From positions 1 to 64,000 of the forward strand of contig CAZGCI010000010.1 in NCBI GenBank assembly GCA_964524185.1: a DNA stretch of 64,000 nt, in the 5' to 3' direction. The position numbers were made by a program, and so were the translations under genes. Positions 30,242-39,676 of this stretch are shown in pieces. Numbering within the stretch: the stretch's first letter is position 1; every line of letters starts with the position of its first letter. Source of the DNA: Thiohalocapsa sp964524185. Lineage in GTDB: Bacteria; Pseudomonadota; Gammaproteobacteria; Chromatiales; Chromatiaceae. The notes beneath the pieces were generated by a model. That model was not told where the DNA came from and made no database searches. It saw only the letters and a program-made list of their open reading frames with translations.

Positions 30242-31093
30242 ATGCCGCTTACTCCTTTACAAGCTAATCACCACTTCCTGGCTTTCTGGCAGCTCGTCGT
30301 GCTTTTGAGTCGATACCGGCAGCTCACGTGGGAGATGACTAAACGTGAGGTCTCTGAACGGTACGCGGGACAAGTTCTTGGAACGCTCTGGGCAGTGGGC
30401 CATCCAGTTCTCTTGATGGCCCTGTACGTCTTCGTGTTCGCCTTCGTCTTTCCTACGCGTCTTGGCCTAGGCGACGACCTGCCCCGGAGTTACGTGCTGT
30501 ATATACTCGCTGGTCTAATTCCTTGGATCACGTTTGCTGATGCAATGAACAAGTCGACAGCTGTGATCATAGGCAACGCGAGTCTAGTGAAGCAAGTTGC
30601 GTTTCCACTCGAGATCCTACCGGTCAAGGTCATTTTCGCCGCGTTCGTCACACAGCTTGTTGCGACGCCTTTGCTTTTGTTCTACGCGGTGGCTGTCGAC
30701 CCGCAAGGGCTGCCGTGGAGCGCCCTTGCGCTTCCTGTGCTGTTCGGGTTTCAGCTCTTGGCCATGATTGGGGTCGCCTACCTATTGGCATCAATAACTG
30801 TTTTTGTGCGGGATCTGCGGGAGCTGGTACAGGTTTTCACGACCGCTGGTCTTTTCCTGGCACCCATTCTTTTTTTGCCTTCTTGGCTTGAGACTGCCTG
30901 GAAGCCTTTGCTTTGGGTACTCTATGTGAATCCATTCAGTCATCTGGTCTGGTGCTATCAAGACATTCTGTACTTCGGGCGCATCAGCCATCCAATTTCG
31001 TGGATTTTTTTTATTCCATTTAGTCTCGGGACCTTTTACGCGGGATACCGCGTTTTCCGCAAACTCAAGACCCTCTTCGGAGATATGTTGTGA
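30242..31093 (+). CDS. wzm: ABC polysaccharide exporter, membrane subunit (Wzm-like)
   Basis: A 283-aa ABC-2-type permease with six likely helices. Before the first helix lies the conserved amphipathic stretch YRQLTWEMTKREVSERYAG, then GTLWAVGHPVLLMALYVFVF. It forms the channel that, with Wzt, moves finished polysaccharide on its lipid carrier across the inner membrane. The stop overlaps wzt by 4 bases (GTGA). The pair marks the locus as ABC-dependent rather than Wzx/Wzy-dependent. No strong SD is seen before the ATG. Confidence 0.9.
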   Translation: MPLTPLQANHHFLAFWQLVVLLSRYRQLTWEMTKREVSERYAGQVLGTLWAVGHPVLLMALYVFVFAFVFPTRLGLGDDLPRSYVLYILAGLIPWITFADAMNKSTAVIIGNASLVKQVAFPLEILPVKVIFAAFVTQLVATPLLLFYAVAVDPQGLPWSALALPVLFGFQLLAMIGVAYLLASITVFVRDLRELVQVFTTAGLFLAPILFLPSWLETAWKPLLWVLYVNPFSHLVWCYQDILYFGRISHPISWIFFIPFSLGTFYAGYRVFRKLKTLFGDML

Positions 31094-32355
31094 TAGACGA
31101 ACGGGCAATTGTCGTCTCAGATCTCTCCAAGCGTTTCGATCTGTATCGTCAGCCCGCAGACATGCTTTGGGAAGTGTTGCTTCGTCAGCAGCGCCATCAG
31201 GAATATTGCGCATTGTTAGATATAAGCTTCGACGTGGGACACGGCGAAGTTGTTGGCATCATCGGCCGGAATGGCGCAGGCAAGAGTACCTTACTCAAAA
31301 TCTTGACGGGAACACTGGAGCCAACCGCAGGTCGTGTTGCGATCGAGGGCAAGGTTTCCGCGATTTTGGAACTTGGCACGGGCTTTCATCCAGAGTATTC
31401 CGGGCGCGACAATATTCTCATGGGTGGCCTTTGCCTTGGCATGACTAAGGACGAAATGAGAAGAAAGTTAGATTGGGTAGTCGGCTTCAGCGAGCTCGGA
31501 TCCGTGATCGACCGGCCGTTCAAGACCTACTCCACTGGTATGCAGGCGCGGCTCGCTTTCAGCACCGCCGTTAGTGTCGAACCGGACATCTTGATCGTCG
31601 ACGAAGCCTTGTCGGTTGGCGATGCGAAGTTTCAGCGGAAGTGCTATCAGCACATGGAGGATCTTCGTCTCCAAGGGCGTACGATCTTGTTCGTTTCGCA
31701 CGATCCTCGGCCGATCACGGGATTTTGTGATCGTGCTCTATTACTCGACCAGGGGCGGCTCATCGCTGACGGCGATCCCCGGGCTGTCATGAACCGTTAT
31801 AACAAGATGCTTTTCGACGAAGAAGCGGTCGTGCGAGGCCCGGTGTCGGAGCCCAGCCGGGTCGAGCGGAAAGGTAGCCTCGGCCTTGGCGGTACTTTCA
31901 CACCGTCAAGTAGCGAGGTGCGCGCAGGGGATAGGAGCGCCGAGATCTTTGACGTCGCATTGGTCGACAGCAGGGGGCAACGTGCGGTGACTCTCGCGAC
32001 GGGAGAACCTTGCCGAGTCGTCTACTGGGTCAGGGTGCAGGAGGCTATCGACAGCATTGGCTTCGGATTCCGCTTTACCACAGTGCAGGGCACTGACGTC
32101 TACGGCACGAGTACCAGCTTGCAGCAAATTCCCATTCCCACAACAGTTCCTGGACACGTTTATCAAGTCAGCTTTGATTTGAGAATGTGGCTTGCGCCTG
32201 GACGTTATTTCCTCACCGTGGGGGCTGCACGCAACTCCCTGGAAATGTACGACCGACGCGCCGACGTCCTGGACTTCGAGGTCACCGGAGACTTCAACGG
32301 GTACACCTCTTCGCTAGTGAATCTTAACGCGTCTGCCGCAGTTGAATTGCAGTGA
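31090..32355 (+). CDS. wzt: ABC polysaccharide exporter, ATPase with carbohydrate-binding C-domain (Wzt-like)
   Basis: A 421-aa ATPase subunit. Walker A is GRNGAGKSTLLK, the signature YSTGMQARLAF, Walker B ILIVDEALSVGD and the switch His is in FVSHD; these fill residues 1-240. Residues about 265-421 form a Wzt-C-like beta domain (SLGLGGTF, AEIFDVALVDSRGQ, VYWVRVQ, WLAPGRYFLTVGAA), which in known systems recognises the modified end of the glycan. That fits the methyltransferase and sulfotransferase genes on either side. GTG start overlaps wzm. Confidence 0.92.
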   Translation: MIDERAIVVSDLSKRFDLYRQPADMLWEVLLRQQRHQEYCALLDISFDVGHGEVVGIIGRNGAGKSTLLKILTGTLEPTAGRVAIEGKVSAILELGTGFHPEYSGRDNILMGGLCLGMTKDEMRRKLDWVVGFSELGSVIDRPFKTYSTGMQARLAFSTAVSVEPDILIVDEALSVGDAKFQRKCYQHMEDLRLQGRTILFVSHDPRPITGFCDRALLLDQGRLIADGDPRAVMNRYNKMLFDEEAVVRGPVSEPSRVERKGSLGLGGTFTPSSSEVRAGDRSAEIFDVALVDSRGQRAVTLATGEPCRVVYWVRVQEAIDSIGFGFRFTTVQGTDVYGTSTSLQQIPIPTTVPGHVYQVSFDLRMWLAPGRYFLTVGAARNSLEMYDRRADVLDFEVTGDFNGYTSSLVNLNASAAVELQ

Positions 32356-32392
32356 TAGACGTCGTCTCCAGACACCTCCACGTTAAAGACAG

Positions 32393-33463
32393 ATGAGTTC
32401 TGCACCCCTACAGTCGCCGATCATGGTCATTGGCGCCGGACGATCGGGCTCGACTCTGATCTCCCGCATGCTCGACGCACACAGCGCCATTGACTTTAAA
32501 GGTGAGACTAGCTTTTTGTTGCTACGTCTCTGGGTGGAGGTGTGGCACGATCGATTCTGGCTTAATTGGCCTCGCCATGTCGCTGCACGACCGCACTCTG
32601 CAGCCGCGCCTGTGCCACACATGCCTCCCAACGAGCTAGCGACGGAACGAGCCCGTGTCGGTAAGCTCGTCGCAGAAATGATAGTCCGTTTGTTGCGCGT
32701 GCAACGTGAGGACCGTCGCTTCTGGGGTTATAAAGAGCTCTGGAGCGGCTTGTCGCAATACAACCACGACTGGAGCGCGTACGATGCAGTTTTGCCCGGC
32801 GCCCATTGGCTGCATCTCGTTCGGCATCCGTTTGACTTTGCCCGCTCCTGTGCCGCTTGGAATGGCACACTGCTGACCCGCGACTATTTGGAAGCGAGGC
32901 TTTCCAACTGGGTCGACATGGTCGAATGCAACCGCCGACGCATTGACACGGGGCGTTACCATGAAATTCGCATGGAAGATGTTGCTCGCAAACCAGAAGA
33001 AACGTTAGATCCCATACTGAGTGAGCTAGGACTTGGTTGGGAGTCCGCAATGACCACGGCTCTGGGCAAGAAGACAATGGCTTCGGATCAACACACGGAT
33101 GACGAGACAGCGTCGCTATCCTCGAATGAGATCAACATGTTGATTGACCAAATCCCGGGGTTGGCCGAAGCTATGAACTTATATTGCTACACTGCACCGC
33201 AGCGGGTGCTACTGAGCGCTCAGACTCGAGCGGAATCGTCGGTCGACCTTCGTGACCCGGAGAATGAGCAGAAGGGCGCGTTTTTACCACGTCACGTCCT
33301 GGAAGCGCAGCTGCACACCGCCCGCTCTGCCCTATCGGAGCTGACCGGGATGGCCTCCCAGGGCGGGTTTGGTCCGCACAAATCCATTAAAGTTGAGCCA
33401 GCCGAGGCATTCCAACGGGTTCGCTCGGTGTTGGCGAAACTCACCGAGGCCCTCAAGCAATGA
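32393..33463 (+). CDS. Sulfotransferase family protein
   Basis: A 356-aa protein with the 5'-phosphosulfate loop VIGAGRSGSTLISRML near the N-terminus and the 3'-phosphate motif LVRHPFDFARSCAAWNG around residues 140-157. Such enzymes transfer sulfate from PAPS to hydroxyl or amino groups, here most likely of the glycan. The C-terminal 90 residues (after AMNLYCYTAPQRV) are a poorly conserved tail. It lies 37 bp past wzt on the same strand, in the lower-GC segment, so it may add a chain-end or side-group modification before export. Confidence 0.83.
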   Translation: MSSAPLQSPIMVIGAGRSGSTLISRMLDAHSAIDFKGETSFLLLRLWVEVWHDRFWLNWPRHVAARPHSAAAPVPHMPPNELATERARVGKLVAEMIVRLLRVQREDRRFWGYKELWSGLSQYNHDWSAYDAVLPGAHWLHLVRHPFDFARSCAAWNGTLLTRDYLEARLSNWVDMVECNRRRIDTGRYHEIRMEDVARKPEETLDPILSELGLGWESAMTTALGKKTMASDQHTDDETASLSSNEINMLIDQIPGLAEAMNLYCYTAPQRVLLSAQTRAESSVDLRDPENEQKGAFLPRHVLEAQLHTARSALSELTGMASQGGFGPHKSIKVEPAEAFQRVRSVLAKLTEALKQ

Positions 33464-33509
33464 TGCTTCGGCGGCTATTGATTCCCGAACGCAGCAAACC
33501 GACAACCCC

Positions 33510-35357
33510 ATGTGCGGAATAGCAGGCATCGTCTGCCAGTCACGGATTTTCGATTCTGACCAGCTCAAGCGCATCGTCACCGATATGCGCGACCAGATGG
33601 TGCATCGGGGGCCGGATGACGCCGGCGTCTGGGTAGACCCGGACGGCGGCTGTGCGCTCGCACACCGCCGACTGTCGATCATCGACCTATCGGCCGAGGG
33701 GCGCCAGCCGATGGGCAATGAGGACGGTTCAGTCCAGGTCACCTTCAACGGCGAAATCTATAACTTTCAGGCCCTGCGCGACGAGTTGATCCGCAAGGGG
33801 CATCGGCTGCATTCGCAGACCGACTCTGAGGTACTACCGCATCTGTTCGAGGCAATGGACCCGGCGCGCCTTCATGACCTCGACGGCATGTTCGGTCTTG
33901 GAATCTGGCACCGGGAGCGCCGCCGCCTGCTGCTTGCGCGCGATCCGTTCGGTAAGAAACCGCTCTACTTCGCAAAAGGACGGGGCTGGTTCGCGTTTGC
34001 GTCCGAGCTGCAGGCACTTACGCGCGTCCCGGGGTTCGACCCGGCGATCGACCGCGACGCGCTGTCTCTGTACCTGCTGCTCCAATATGTGCCGGCGCCG
34101 TTCAGCATCTATAGCGCCGCCAGGAAGCTAACGCCGGGGTCCTATCTGGAGCTCGATCTCGCCGACGGGCAAGCCGTTGAGGGGACTCCGAGACGTTGGT
34201 TTCAGTTCGAAGCCGTCGAGCCGCCGTCGCTGGGCGGACCATCGCTCGACGAGCGCATCGAGGAACTGCGACCGCTTATCCTGTCGGCAGTCCGGAAGCG
34301 TCTGATCAGTGACGTGCCGCTCGGGGCTTTCCTGTCCGGCGGAGTCGACTCTGGACTCGTCGCGGCAATGGTGACGCAAGAGCTCGGCGAACCGCTGAAG
34401 ACCTTTTCCATCGGCTTCGCTGGGACCAATGAGAGTGAGCACCAGTATGCGCGTGAGGTCGCCCACCACCTCGGCACGGAGCATCATGAGGACCTGCTGC
34501 AGCCGGACGCACTGCAGCTCGTGCATGAGATCGCCGGTCGGCTCGATGAGCCAAATGGAGATTCGAGTTGTCTGCCCACCTACCTACTCTGCCGCTACAC
34601 CCGCGAACATGTGACCGTAGCGCTGTCCGGGGACGGCGGCGACGAGCTGTTCGGCGGCTACGGGCGTTACCGAGACACGCTCAACGAGTACGGCAGCCGG
34701 CTCGACCGGCTCAAGCGCATGTTCCGCAGCCGGCGCCCTTACCAACCTGCGGACGGTTATCTGTCACCGCGCTGGCTAATGTTCCAGCCCGAGCAGGTGG
34801 ATACTCTGGTCGGCGGTTTGTCGCCGACGGTGCGAAACATCCTCCATGACTGGCGCGAGCGCCTCAATGACCAGCGCAAGCCCCTGTTGCACCGGATGCG
34901 GAATTTGGACGCCGAAACTTATATGCCCGGCGCCGTGCTGGCCAAAGTCGACCGAATGAGCATGCAAGTGGCGCTTGAGGTGCGGTGTCCGTTGCTCGAT
35001 CGGCACGTGGCCGCCTATGCGCAGGGCCTCCCCGCCTCCGCCTGCTGGCGACCGCCGGCCGAAACCAAACGACTGCTGAAGGCATTGACCGCTCGCTACC
35101 TGCCGCGCAACTGGATCGACCGCCCCAAGATGGGTTTTGGGCTCCCGTCCAACGCCTGGTCCAAGGACGCAATGCTCACGCTGGCTCGCGAATTGCTAAC
35201 CGGTACGGATAGCCGACTCGGTCAGCTGCTTGTACCAGGAAGCCTGAGCGCCGTGATCGAGAAGCAGGCGCAGCCCGGCTGCTTCTCGATCTACCAGCTT
35301 TGGCCGCTTCTCATCATGGAGCTTTGGCTGCGTAAGATCGCAGATCACCACCTATGA
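33510..35357 (+). CDS. asnB: Glutamine-dependent asparagine synthase-type amidotransferase
   Basis: A 615-aa amidotransferase, the second in the locus. Cys2 (MCGIAGIVC) is the nucleophile; RGPDDAGVW and FNGEIYNF follow. The synthetase domain has LSGGVDSGLVAAM, LSGDGGDELFGGYGRY and GAVLAKVDRMSMQVALEVR. The frame is open to 33369, overlapping the sulfotransferase, but class II enzymes need Cys2, so ATG 33510 is certain. GC rises again here relative to the upstream genes. It probably amidates a carboxyl group on a glycan sugar; asparagine synthesis is the alternative. Confidence 0.88.
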   Translation: MCGIAGIVCQSRIFDSDQLKRIVTDMRDQMVHRGPDDAGVWVDPDGGCALAHRRLSIIDLSAEGRQPMGNEDGSVQVTFNGEIYNFQALRDELIRKGHRLHSQTDSEVLPHLFEAMDPARLHDLDGMFGLGIWHRERRRLLLARDPFGKKPLYFAKGRGWFAFASELQALTRVPGFDPAIDRDALSLYLLLQYVPAPFSIYSAARKLTPGSYLELDLADGQAVEGTPRRWFQFEAVEPPSLGGPSLDERIEELRPLILSAVRKRLISDVPLGAFLSGGVDSGLVAAMVTQELGEPLKTFSIGFAGTNESEHQYAREVAHHLGTEHHEDLLQPDALQLVHEIAGRLDEPNGDSSCLPTYLLCRYTREHVTVALSGDGGDELFGGYGRYRDTLNEYGSRLDRLKRMFRSRRPYQPADGYLSPRWLMFQPEQVDTLVGGLSPTVRNILHDWRERLNDQRKPLLHRMRNLDAETYMPGAVLAKVDRMSMQVALEVRCPLLDRHVAAYAQGLPASACWRPPAETKRLLKALTARYLPRNWIDRPKMGFGLPSNAWSKDAMLTLARELLTGTDSRLGQLLVPGSLSAVIEKQAQPGCFSIYQLWPLLIMELWLRKIADHHL

Positions 35358-35540
35358 TTAGGCCGGTACGCTTGCGGATCGGCTGCTCCGAGATTCCAGA
35401 AGGCGCGCCTGCTCATCCCATCGGTCTCTCATATTCATTGTAAGTGGGACTGCCGGCCCTGCGGAAAACAGCGCCGCAAGTCGTCCTACGGGGTCTTCTG
35501 CTCCCTCAGTGGTGTTGTGGAGCGGAATCCTCTCGCCTTA

Positions 35541-37166
35541 ATGACCCGACCCAGACTGATCATCACAGCGGCGGCCCTTGCATTAGCCGCGTTCGTCGGC
35601 CTCGCCTGGCACAGCCTCGCCTATTGGCACTGGGGCGATGAGGACGAGAAAATCGTCGCTGCCTGGATGATCGCGGAGGGTTGGCGGCTCTACGGCGATC
35701 TGTTCGCCCACCATGGTCCGCTGAACTATGCGCTGGCGCACGGGGTGTACACGCTGACCGGGTCGGTTGCGCTGGCGCCCTATCGTGCCGCCCAGTGGGG
35801 CATTCTGTTGTTGACGGCGGTCGCGCTGGGCGCGAGCCCGCTGCTACGCGGTTGGCAGCAGCGGGTGCTAACGGGGAGTCTCTTTTGCCTGCTCGTGGCG
35901 CTGCTGGCGCCCCTTTGGTACGGGCATACGTTGCTCTATCACGCGCAGGGCGGCGCGGCGGTGTCTGTCGCGCTGAGTCTACTGCTATTGCCCTTGATGT
36001 TGGGGGTTATCCCGTCGCGCATCGCGGCGGCATTCGGTGGTGCGGGGCTTTCAGCGGCGGTCTTTGCGGCCTATCCGTTTGGCGTCGCTGCGGGCTTGTT
36101 GACCTTGTCGACCCTGATGTTGGTGCGCGCCGGTGGCCGACATTGGCGCGACGTGCTCGGCACGCTGGTGGCTGCTGCGGCGGGCTTCGCTGCCTTCACG
36201 CTGCTGATGCTGCTGTGGCTGGTGCTGTACGGCGACCTCGTGGGATACGGCGTCTACCACCTCTGGTTCAACCAGGTCGTTTACGCCGACTTCATCATCT
36301 ACTCGCCCGTTGACGCGCTCAAGCAGCTAAAAAAGCTGTTCCGCAGTCCGCTCGGCTGGGTGCTGCAGGCAGCGCTGCTGTTTACCCTTCTGCTCGGCCT
36401 CGAAGTCCGCTCACTACGCCGCAAAGACCCGCCAGCAGGTAGCGGCCTGCGACGCGGCCTTTGGCTCGTGGGCGGTTGCACGACATTCCTCCTGGGCCTG
36501 TTGTTCCTCAACCCCCGCGGCGACGTGGTATTCAAGAACGCGGCCCTGTGGATCGTCGGGCTTGGGCTCTTGAGCCTGCTCATCGTGTGGCGCCCGATGG
36601 GTCCCAGCAGCCGGCGCGCCGTCGGCGTCCTGCGGTGGCTGGCGATCTTCGTGGCCGTGGCGGCCCCGCTCTACCTGGCTGGGATCAAGGGCTGGGCGGA
36701 TGTCGACCAGACCTACGTCACGCGCACCGCTGCTGTGCAGATGCGCGAGGCGCTGGACCGGCAGGTGCGCTTGGCGCAGGCCCTGACGTCACCGGACGAG
36801 CCCATTCTGGCCACGGTCTTCATGCCACGCTGGTACCTGCTGACGGAGCGTCTGCCGTCCTCCGGCGCGTACTACTATCTGCCCTGGCAGGCCGCCTACA
36901 ACCGCGACCCGGTGCTCGGCTACCGCATTGACCCCTGCGTGGATCTCGCTATGGCACCGCCGAAGCTCATCGCCTGGGACCGCTGGACGGTCTGGGAACG
37001 CTACGACGTCGCCGACTATGCGCCCTGCTTGGTGGAACTCATGCAGCGGGACTATGTCGCGGTGAGCGGCACACCCTTTCTGCTGCGGCAACCGGTGAGC
37101 GACGCGGACCGGGCCGTTGTCGCTGACTTCGGCTACCGGCTCGAGCCCGTGACAGCAGCCGATTGA
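35541..37166 (+). CDS. Polytopic membrane protein, GT-C-like
   Basis: A 541-aa membrane protein with about ten hydrophobic helices. After helix 1 the loop HWGDEDEKIVAAWMIAEG holds acidic residues where GT-C glycosyltransferases have their catalytic Asp/Glu, followed by DLFAHHGPLNYALAHGVYTL. The C-terminal 150 residues are soluble (RTAAVQMREALDRQVRLA, PRWYLLTERLPSSGAYYYLP). This layout matches PMT/ArnT-related proteins that use polyprenyl-phosphate sugars. It converges, with a 9-bp gap, on the flavoprotein gene of the second flippase set. ATG 35541 is chosen over 35517 because the signal-anchor helix starts there. Confidence 0.75.
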   Translation: MTRPRLIITAAALALAAFVGLAWHSLAYWHWGDEDEKIVAAWMIAEGWRLYGDLFAHHGPLNYALAHGVYTLTGSVALAPYRAAQWGILLLTAVALGASPLLRGWQQRVLTGSLFCLLVALLAPLWYGHTLLYHAQGGAAVSVALSLLLLPLMLGVIPSRIAAAFGGAGLSAAVFAAYPFGVAAGLLTLSTLMLVRAGGRHWRDVLGTLVAAAAGFAAFTLLMLLWLVLYGDLVGYGVYHLWFNQVVYADFIIYSPVDALKQLKKLFRSPLGWVLQAALLFTLLLGLEVRSLRRKDPPAGSGLRRGLWLVGGCTTFLLGLLFLNPRGDVVFKNAALWIVGLGLLSLLIVWRPMGPSSRRAVGVLRWLAIFVAVAAPLYLAGIKGWADVDQTYVTRTAAVQMREALDRQVRLAQALTSPDEPILATVFMPRWYLLTERLPSSGAYYYLPWQAAYNRDPVLGYRIDPCVDLAMAPPKLIAWDRWTVWERYDVADYAPCLVELMQRDYVAVSGTPFLLRQPVSDADRAVVADFGYRLEPVTAAD

Positions 37167-37175
37167 GCCGCCCGG

Positions 37176-38546
37176 TCAGACCACCGCCGCCCCATGCCGC
37201 CCGACCGCCGCTGTCGGCGCCTGTAGCTCCGCCGCCAATGCCGCCGCCGCGGCACGCCCCTCGCGAATCGCGTAGTTGGTGCCGCGGTCTTCCGGGTAGA
37301 TCTGCGCCATGGTGGCGAGCTTGAGGCCGCGGATGGGCGTGTCCCGTGGCGGGACGAGACCGGCGTAGCCGCGCTCGACGATGGGCTGCGAGTAGCGCGC
37401 CCGCCAGACATGTGCGGCTTGGACCCAGTCCGGCCGCAGATCCGGAAACATCCGCGCGAGGTGCCCGAGCGTGAAGTCCACCACCGCGGCGTCGTCCATG
37501 CGGTACAGCGCGTCGTCCTCGGGCAGGTATTTGGACAGGTAGACGATGTGCCGCCCGCCGTAGCTGTCCACGGGCTCGAAGTTGGTGTGCTCGATGACGC
37601 CCACAAACGGGAAGCCCGGGTCGTTGACATTGAGCCAATAGGTCTCGGAGAGGCTGCGGTCCAGCTCCAGCACCACGCACAGATTCGCGAGGTAGCGGAT
37701 GCGGCGCAGCGCGGTCAGCGCCTCCGCACTCAGATGCGGCGCGAGCAGGTCCGCGACGAGGGGCAGCGCCGGCGTCGCGATGATGGCGTCCACGGCCACC
37801 CGCCCGGCGTCGGTGACCAGCGCGGTGGCCCGCCCCTGCGTGACCTCAATACCGCGCACCGCTGCGGCAGTCTGCACCACACCGCCCTGCACCGCAATGG
37901 CCGCCGCCAGGCGTTCGGCGAGCGCGGCAAAACCGCCGCGGAAATACGCCAGCTGCTCCGCGCCGCCCTTGCCGCGGCTGCCGCCGCGCAACTTGAGCTT
38001 GTTCCAGATCCACACGGCGGAGACTTCGTCGGCAACGGCGCCGAACTTGCCTCGCAGCAGCGGTTCCCAGACGACCCGATACACGCGCTCGCCGCCCAGC
38101 TGCAGCAGCCAGTCGGCGGCGGTGCGCTGCTCCAGCGTCTGCCAGTCGCGGACCCGTCTGGCGCGCAGCGCGAGCAGCCCGAGGCGGATGCGATCGGCCA
38201 AGGGCAGGGCGGAGAAACGCAGCAGATCCAGCGGCGTGGAAAGCTTGAAGAAGCGGTTGGCGTAGTACATACCCGTGCGGGTCGGGCGCAGTCGCACCTG
38301 GTCGGCGGCGCCAAGCGCCTCGATCAGGTCCATCACGTGCCGGTCGTTGGTGAACCAGTGGTGATAGAACTTCTCCAGCCGCTCGCCGCCCACCTGGAAG
38401 CTGCCGGCGAGCCCGCCCACCTCCGCGGCCGCCTCGAAGACGGTGGCGCGCACACCGCGGCGGCCCAGCTCGTAGGCGGCAGCAAGCCCGCAGAAGCCGC
38501 CGCCGATGATGCCAACATGCGGTCCGTTTGCAGTGCCTGGGTTCAT
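37176..38546 (-). CDS. FAD-dependent amine-oxidase-like protein
   Basis: A 456-aa flavoprotein with VGIIGGGFCGLAAAYELGRRG and FEAAAEVGGLAGSF at the N-terminus. The central part contains KFYHHWFTNDRHVMDLIEAL and the C-terminus closes with YPEDRGTNYAIREGRAAA, the usual FAD contact of the protoporphyrinogen-oxidase/UGM superfamily. It is a distant paralogue of the 14632-15939 protein. It lies 74 bp after the flippase-like gene, in the operon 40650 to 37176. Substrate unknown; a role in lipid-linked sugar or isoprenoid chemistry is inference. Confidence 0.82.
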   Translation of the reverse strand: MNPGTANGPHVGIIGGGFCGLAAAYELGRRGVRATVFEAAAEVGGLAGSFQVGGERLEKFYHHWFTNDRHVMDLIEALGAADQVRLRPTRTGMYYANRFFKLSTPLDLLRFSALPLADRIRLGLLALRARRVRDWQTLEQRTAADWLLQLGGERVYRVVWEPLLRGKFGAVADEVSAVWIWNKLKLRGGSRGKGGAEQLAYFRGGFAALAERLAAAIAVQGGVVQTAAAVRGIEVTQGRATALVTDAGRVAVDAIIATPALPLVADLLAPHLSAEALTALRRIRYLANLCVVLELDRSLSETYWLNVNDPGFPFVGVIEHTNFEPVDSYGGRHIVYLSKYLPEDDALYRMDDAAVVDFTLGHLARMFPDLRPDWVQAAHVWRARYSQPIVERGYAGLVPPRDTPIRGLKLATMAQIYPEDRGTNYAIREGRAAAAALAAELQAPTAAVGRHGAAVV

Positions 38547-38620
38547 CGCGTGCTCATCGGATGTTCATCGGTTGCTTAACGGGTCCTCGGGTGGGCCCTC
38601 GGGCGGCTGCTCAGGGGCGC

Positions 38621-39676
38621 TCAGGGGCTGACCCGTTGTGCCGATCGCTCGGCGGCGTGTGCCGCGGCGGCGCCGGCCAGCAGCCCGCGCCCGCGCAGCA
38701 GCAGATAGCCCAGGCCGAGCACCGTCATGGGCAGCCACAGCACCGCGTGCACGGTAAAGGCGACGGCCGCTGCCATGGTCTCTGGCACGCCGTAGGCGGC
38801 AAAGGCGGTGAGGGTGAAGTAATCGAAGGTGCCGATGTAGCCGGGCGAGCTCGGGATCAGCGTCGACAGCGTGCCAGTGGCCATGGCAAACAGGGCGCCG
38901 AGCGGACCGATGGACACCGCGAAGGCGAGCGCGACGACACCGAAGACCGCCGCTTCCAGCAGCCAGATGGCCAGCGACAGACCCAGCAGCACAAGCACGT
39001 CCACCGGGCGGCGCAGCACCGCGAAGGTCTCGACGAAACTCTGCCCCCAACGCCCGAGGCGCTCCGACCAACCGCGCGCCGCAACGGCTGGCTGCTGCGC
39101 GACCCGGTGCACCAGCGCCGGCAGCCGCGGCGCCAGCAACAGCAGCGCCGCCGAGGTCAGCGCCGTGGTGCCGGCCAGCCCTGCCGCAGACAGGGTGATG
39201 GCGCGTGGAAACAGGTCCGTTGGCACCGCCAGCAGGCCCACAAAGAAGAGTCCAAGCAGCGTCGTCATGTCCAACAGGCGCTCCAGCACCAGGGTGCCGA
39301 GGACGCGCATGGCCGGCGAGCGCAACTGGCGCCGAAAGCCAAAGGCGCGCAGCGCATCGCCGGCGCGCAGCGGCAGGACGTTGTTGACGGCAATGCTCGT
39401 CAGGTACGGCCACACGCAGGCCGCCGCCGGCAGCCCCGGCGCCAACGCCCGCAATAGCCACCACCAGCGCAGGATGCGCAGGGCATAGTCGGCGGCGAGC
39501 AGGCTCAGCGCCGCGAGGAGCCAAGGCAACGCCAAGCCGGTGAAGGCGGCGGCGAGCGCAGCGGCGTCCACCCGCGCGGCGATGAGCCACAAGAAGCCTG
39601 CGGTTACGATCAGCCCGAGCACGGGCTTGAGCCAGCGGCCCTGGGCGGCAATGCCCCCTGCGCGCGGCGCGGTCAT
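38621..39676 (-). CDS. Flippase-like integral membrane protein (LPG-synthase TM family)
   Basis: A 351-aa polytopic protein with about eight helices. The family signature reads YLTSIAVNNVLPLRAGDALR near residue 95, then LERLLDMTTLLGL, and STLIPSSPGYIGTFDYF near the C-terminus. It belongs to the same family as the 15936-16961 protein. ATG 39676 overlaps the stop of the upstream GT2 by 4 bases, giving tight coupling with a polyprenyl-phosphate sugar synthase-like enzyme; together they could make and flip a lipid-linked sugar. A frame open further upstream to 40300 is antisense-free but simply overlaps the GT2. Confidence 0.85.
   Translation of the reverse strand: MTAPRAGGIAAQGRWLKPVLGLIVTAGFLWLIAARVDAAALAAAFTGLALPWLLAALSLLAADYALRILRWWWLLRALAPGLPAAACVWPYLTSIAVNNVLPLRAGDALRAFGFRRQLRSPAMRVLGTLVLERLLDMTTLLGLFFVGLLAVPTDLFPRAITLSAAGLAGTTALTSAALLLLAPRLPALVHRVAQQPAVAARGWSERLGRWGQSFVETFAVLRRPVDVLVLLGLSLAIWLLEAAVFGVVALAFAVSIGPLGALFAMATGTLSTLIPSSPGYIGTFDYFTLTAFAAYGVPETMAAAVAFTVHAVLWLPMTVLGLGYLLLRGRGLLAGAAAAHAAERSAQRVSP

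Noticed and set aside
37410..38579. A 389-codon plus-strand frame opposite the second flavoprotein
   Set aside because: His/Gln/Arg-rich shadow of a well-supported FAD enzyme.
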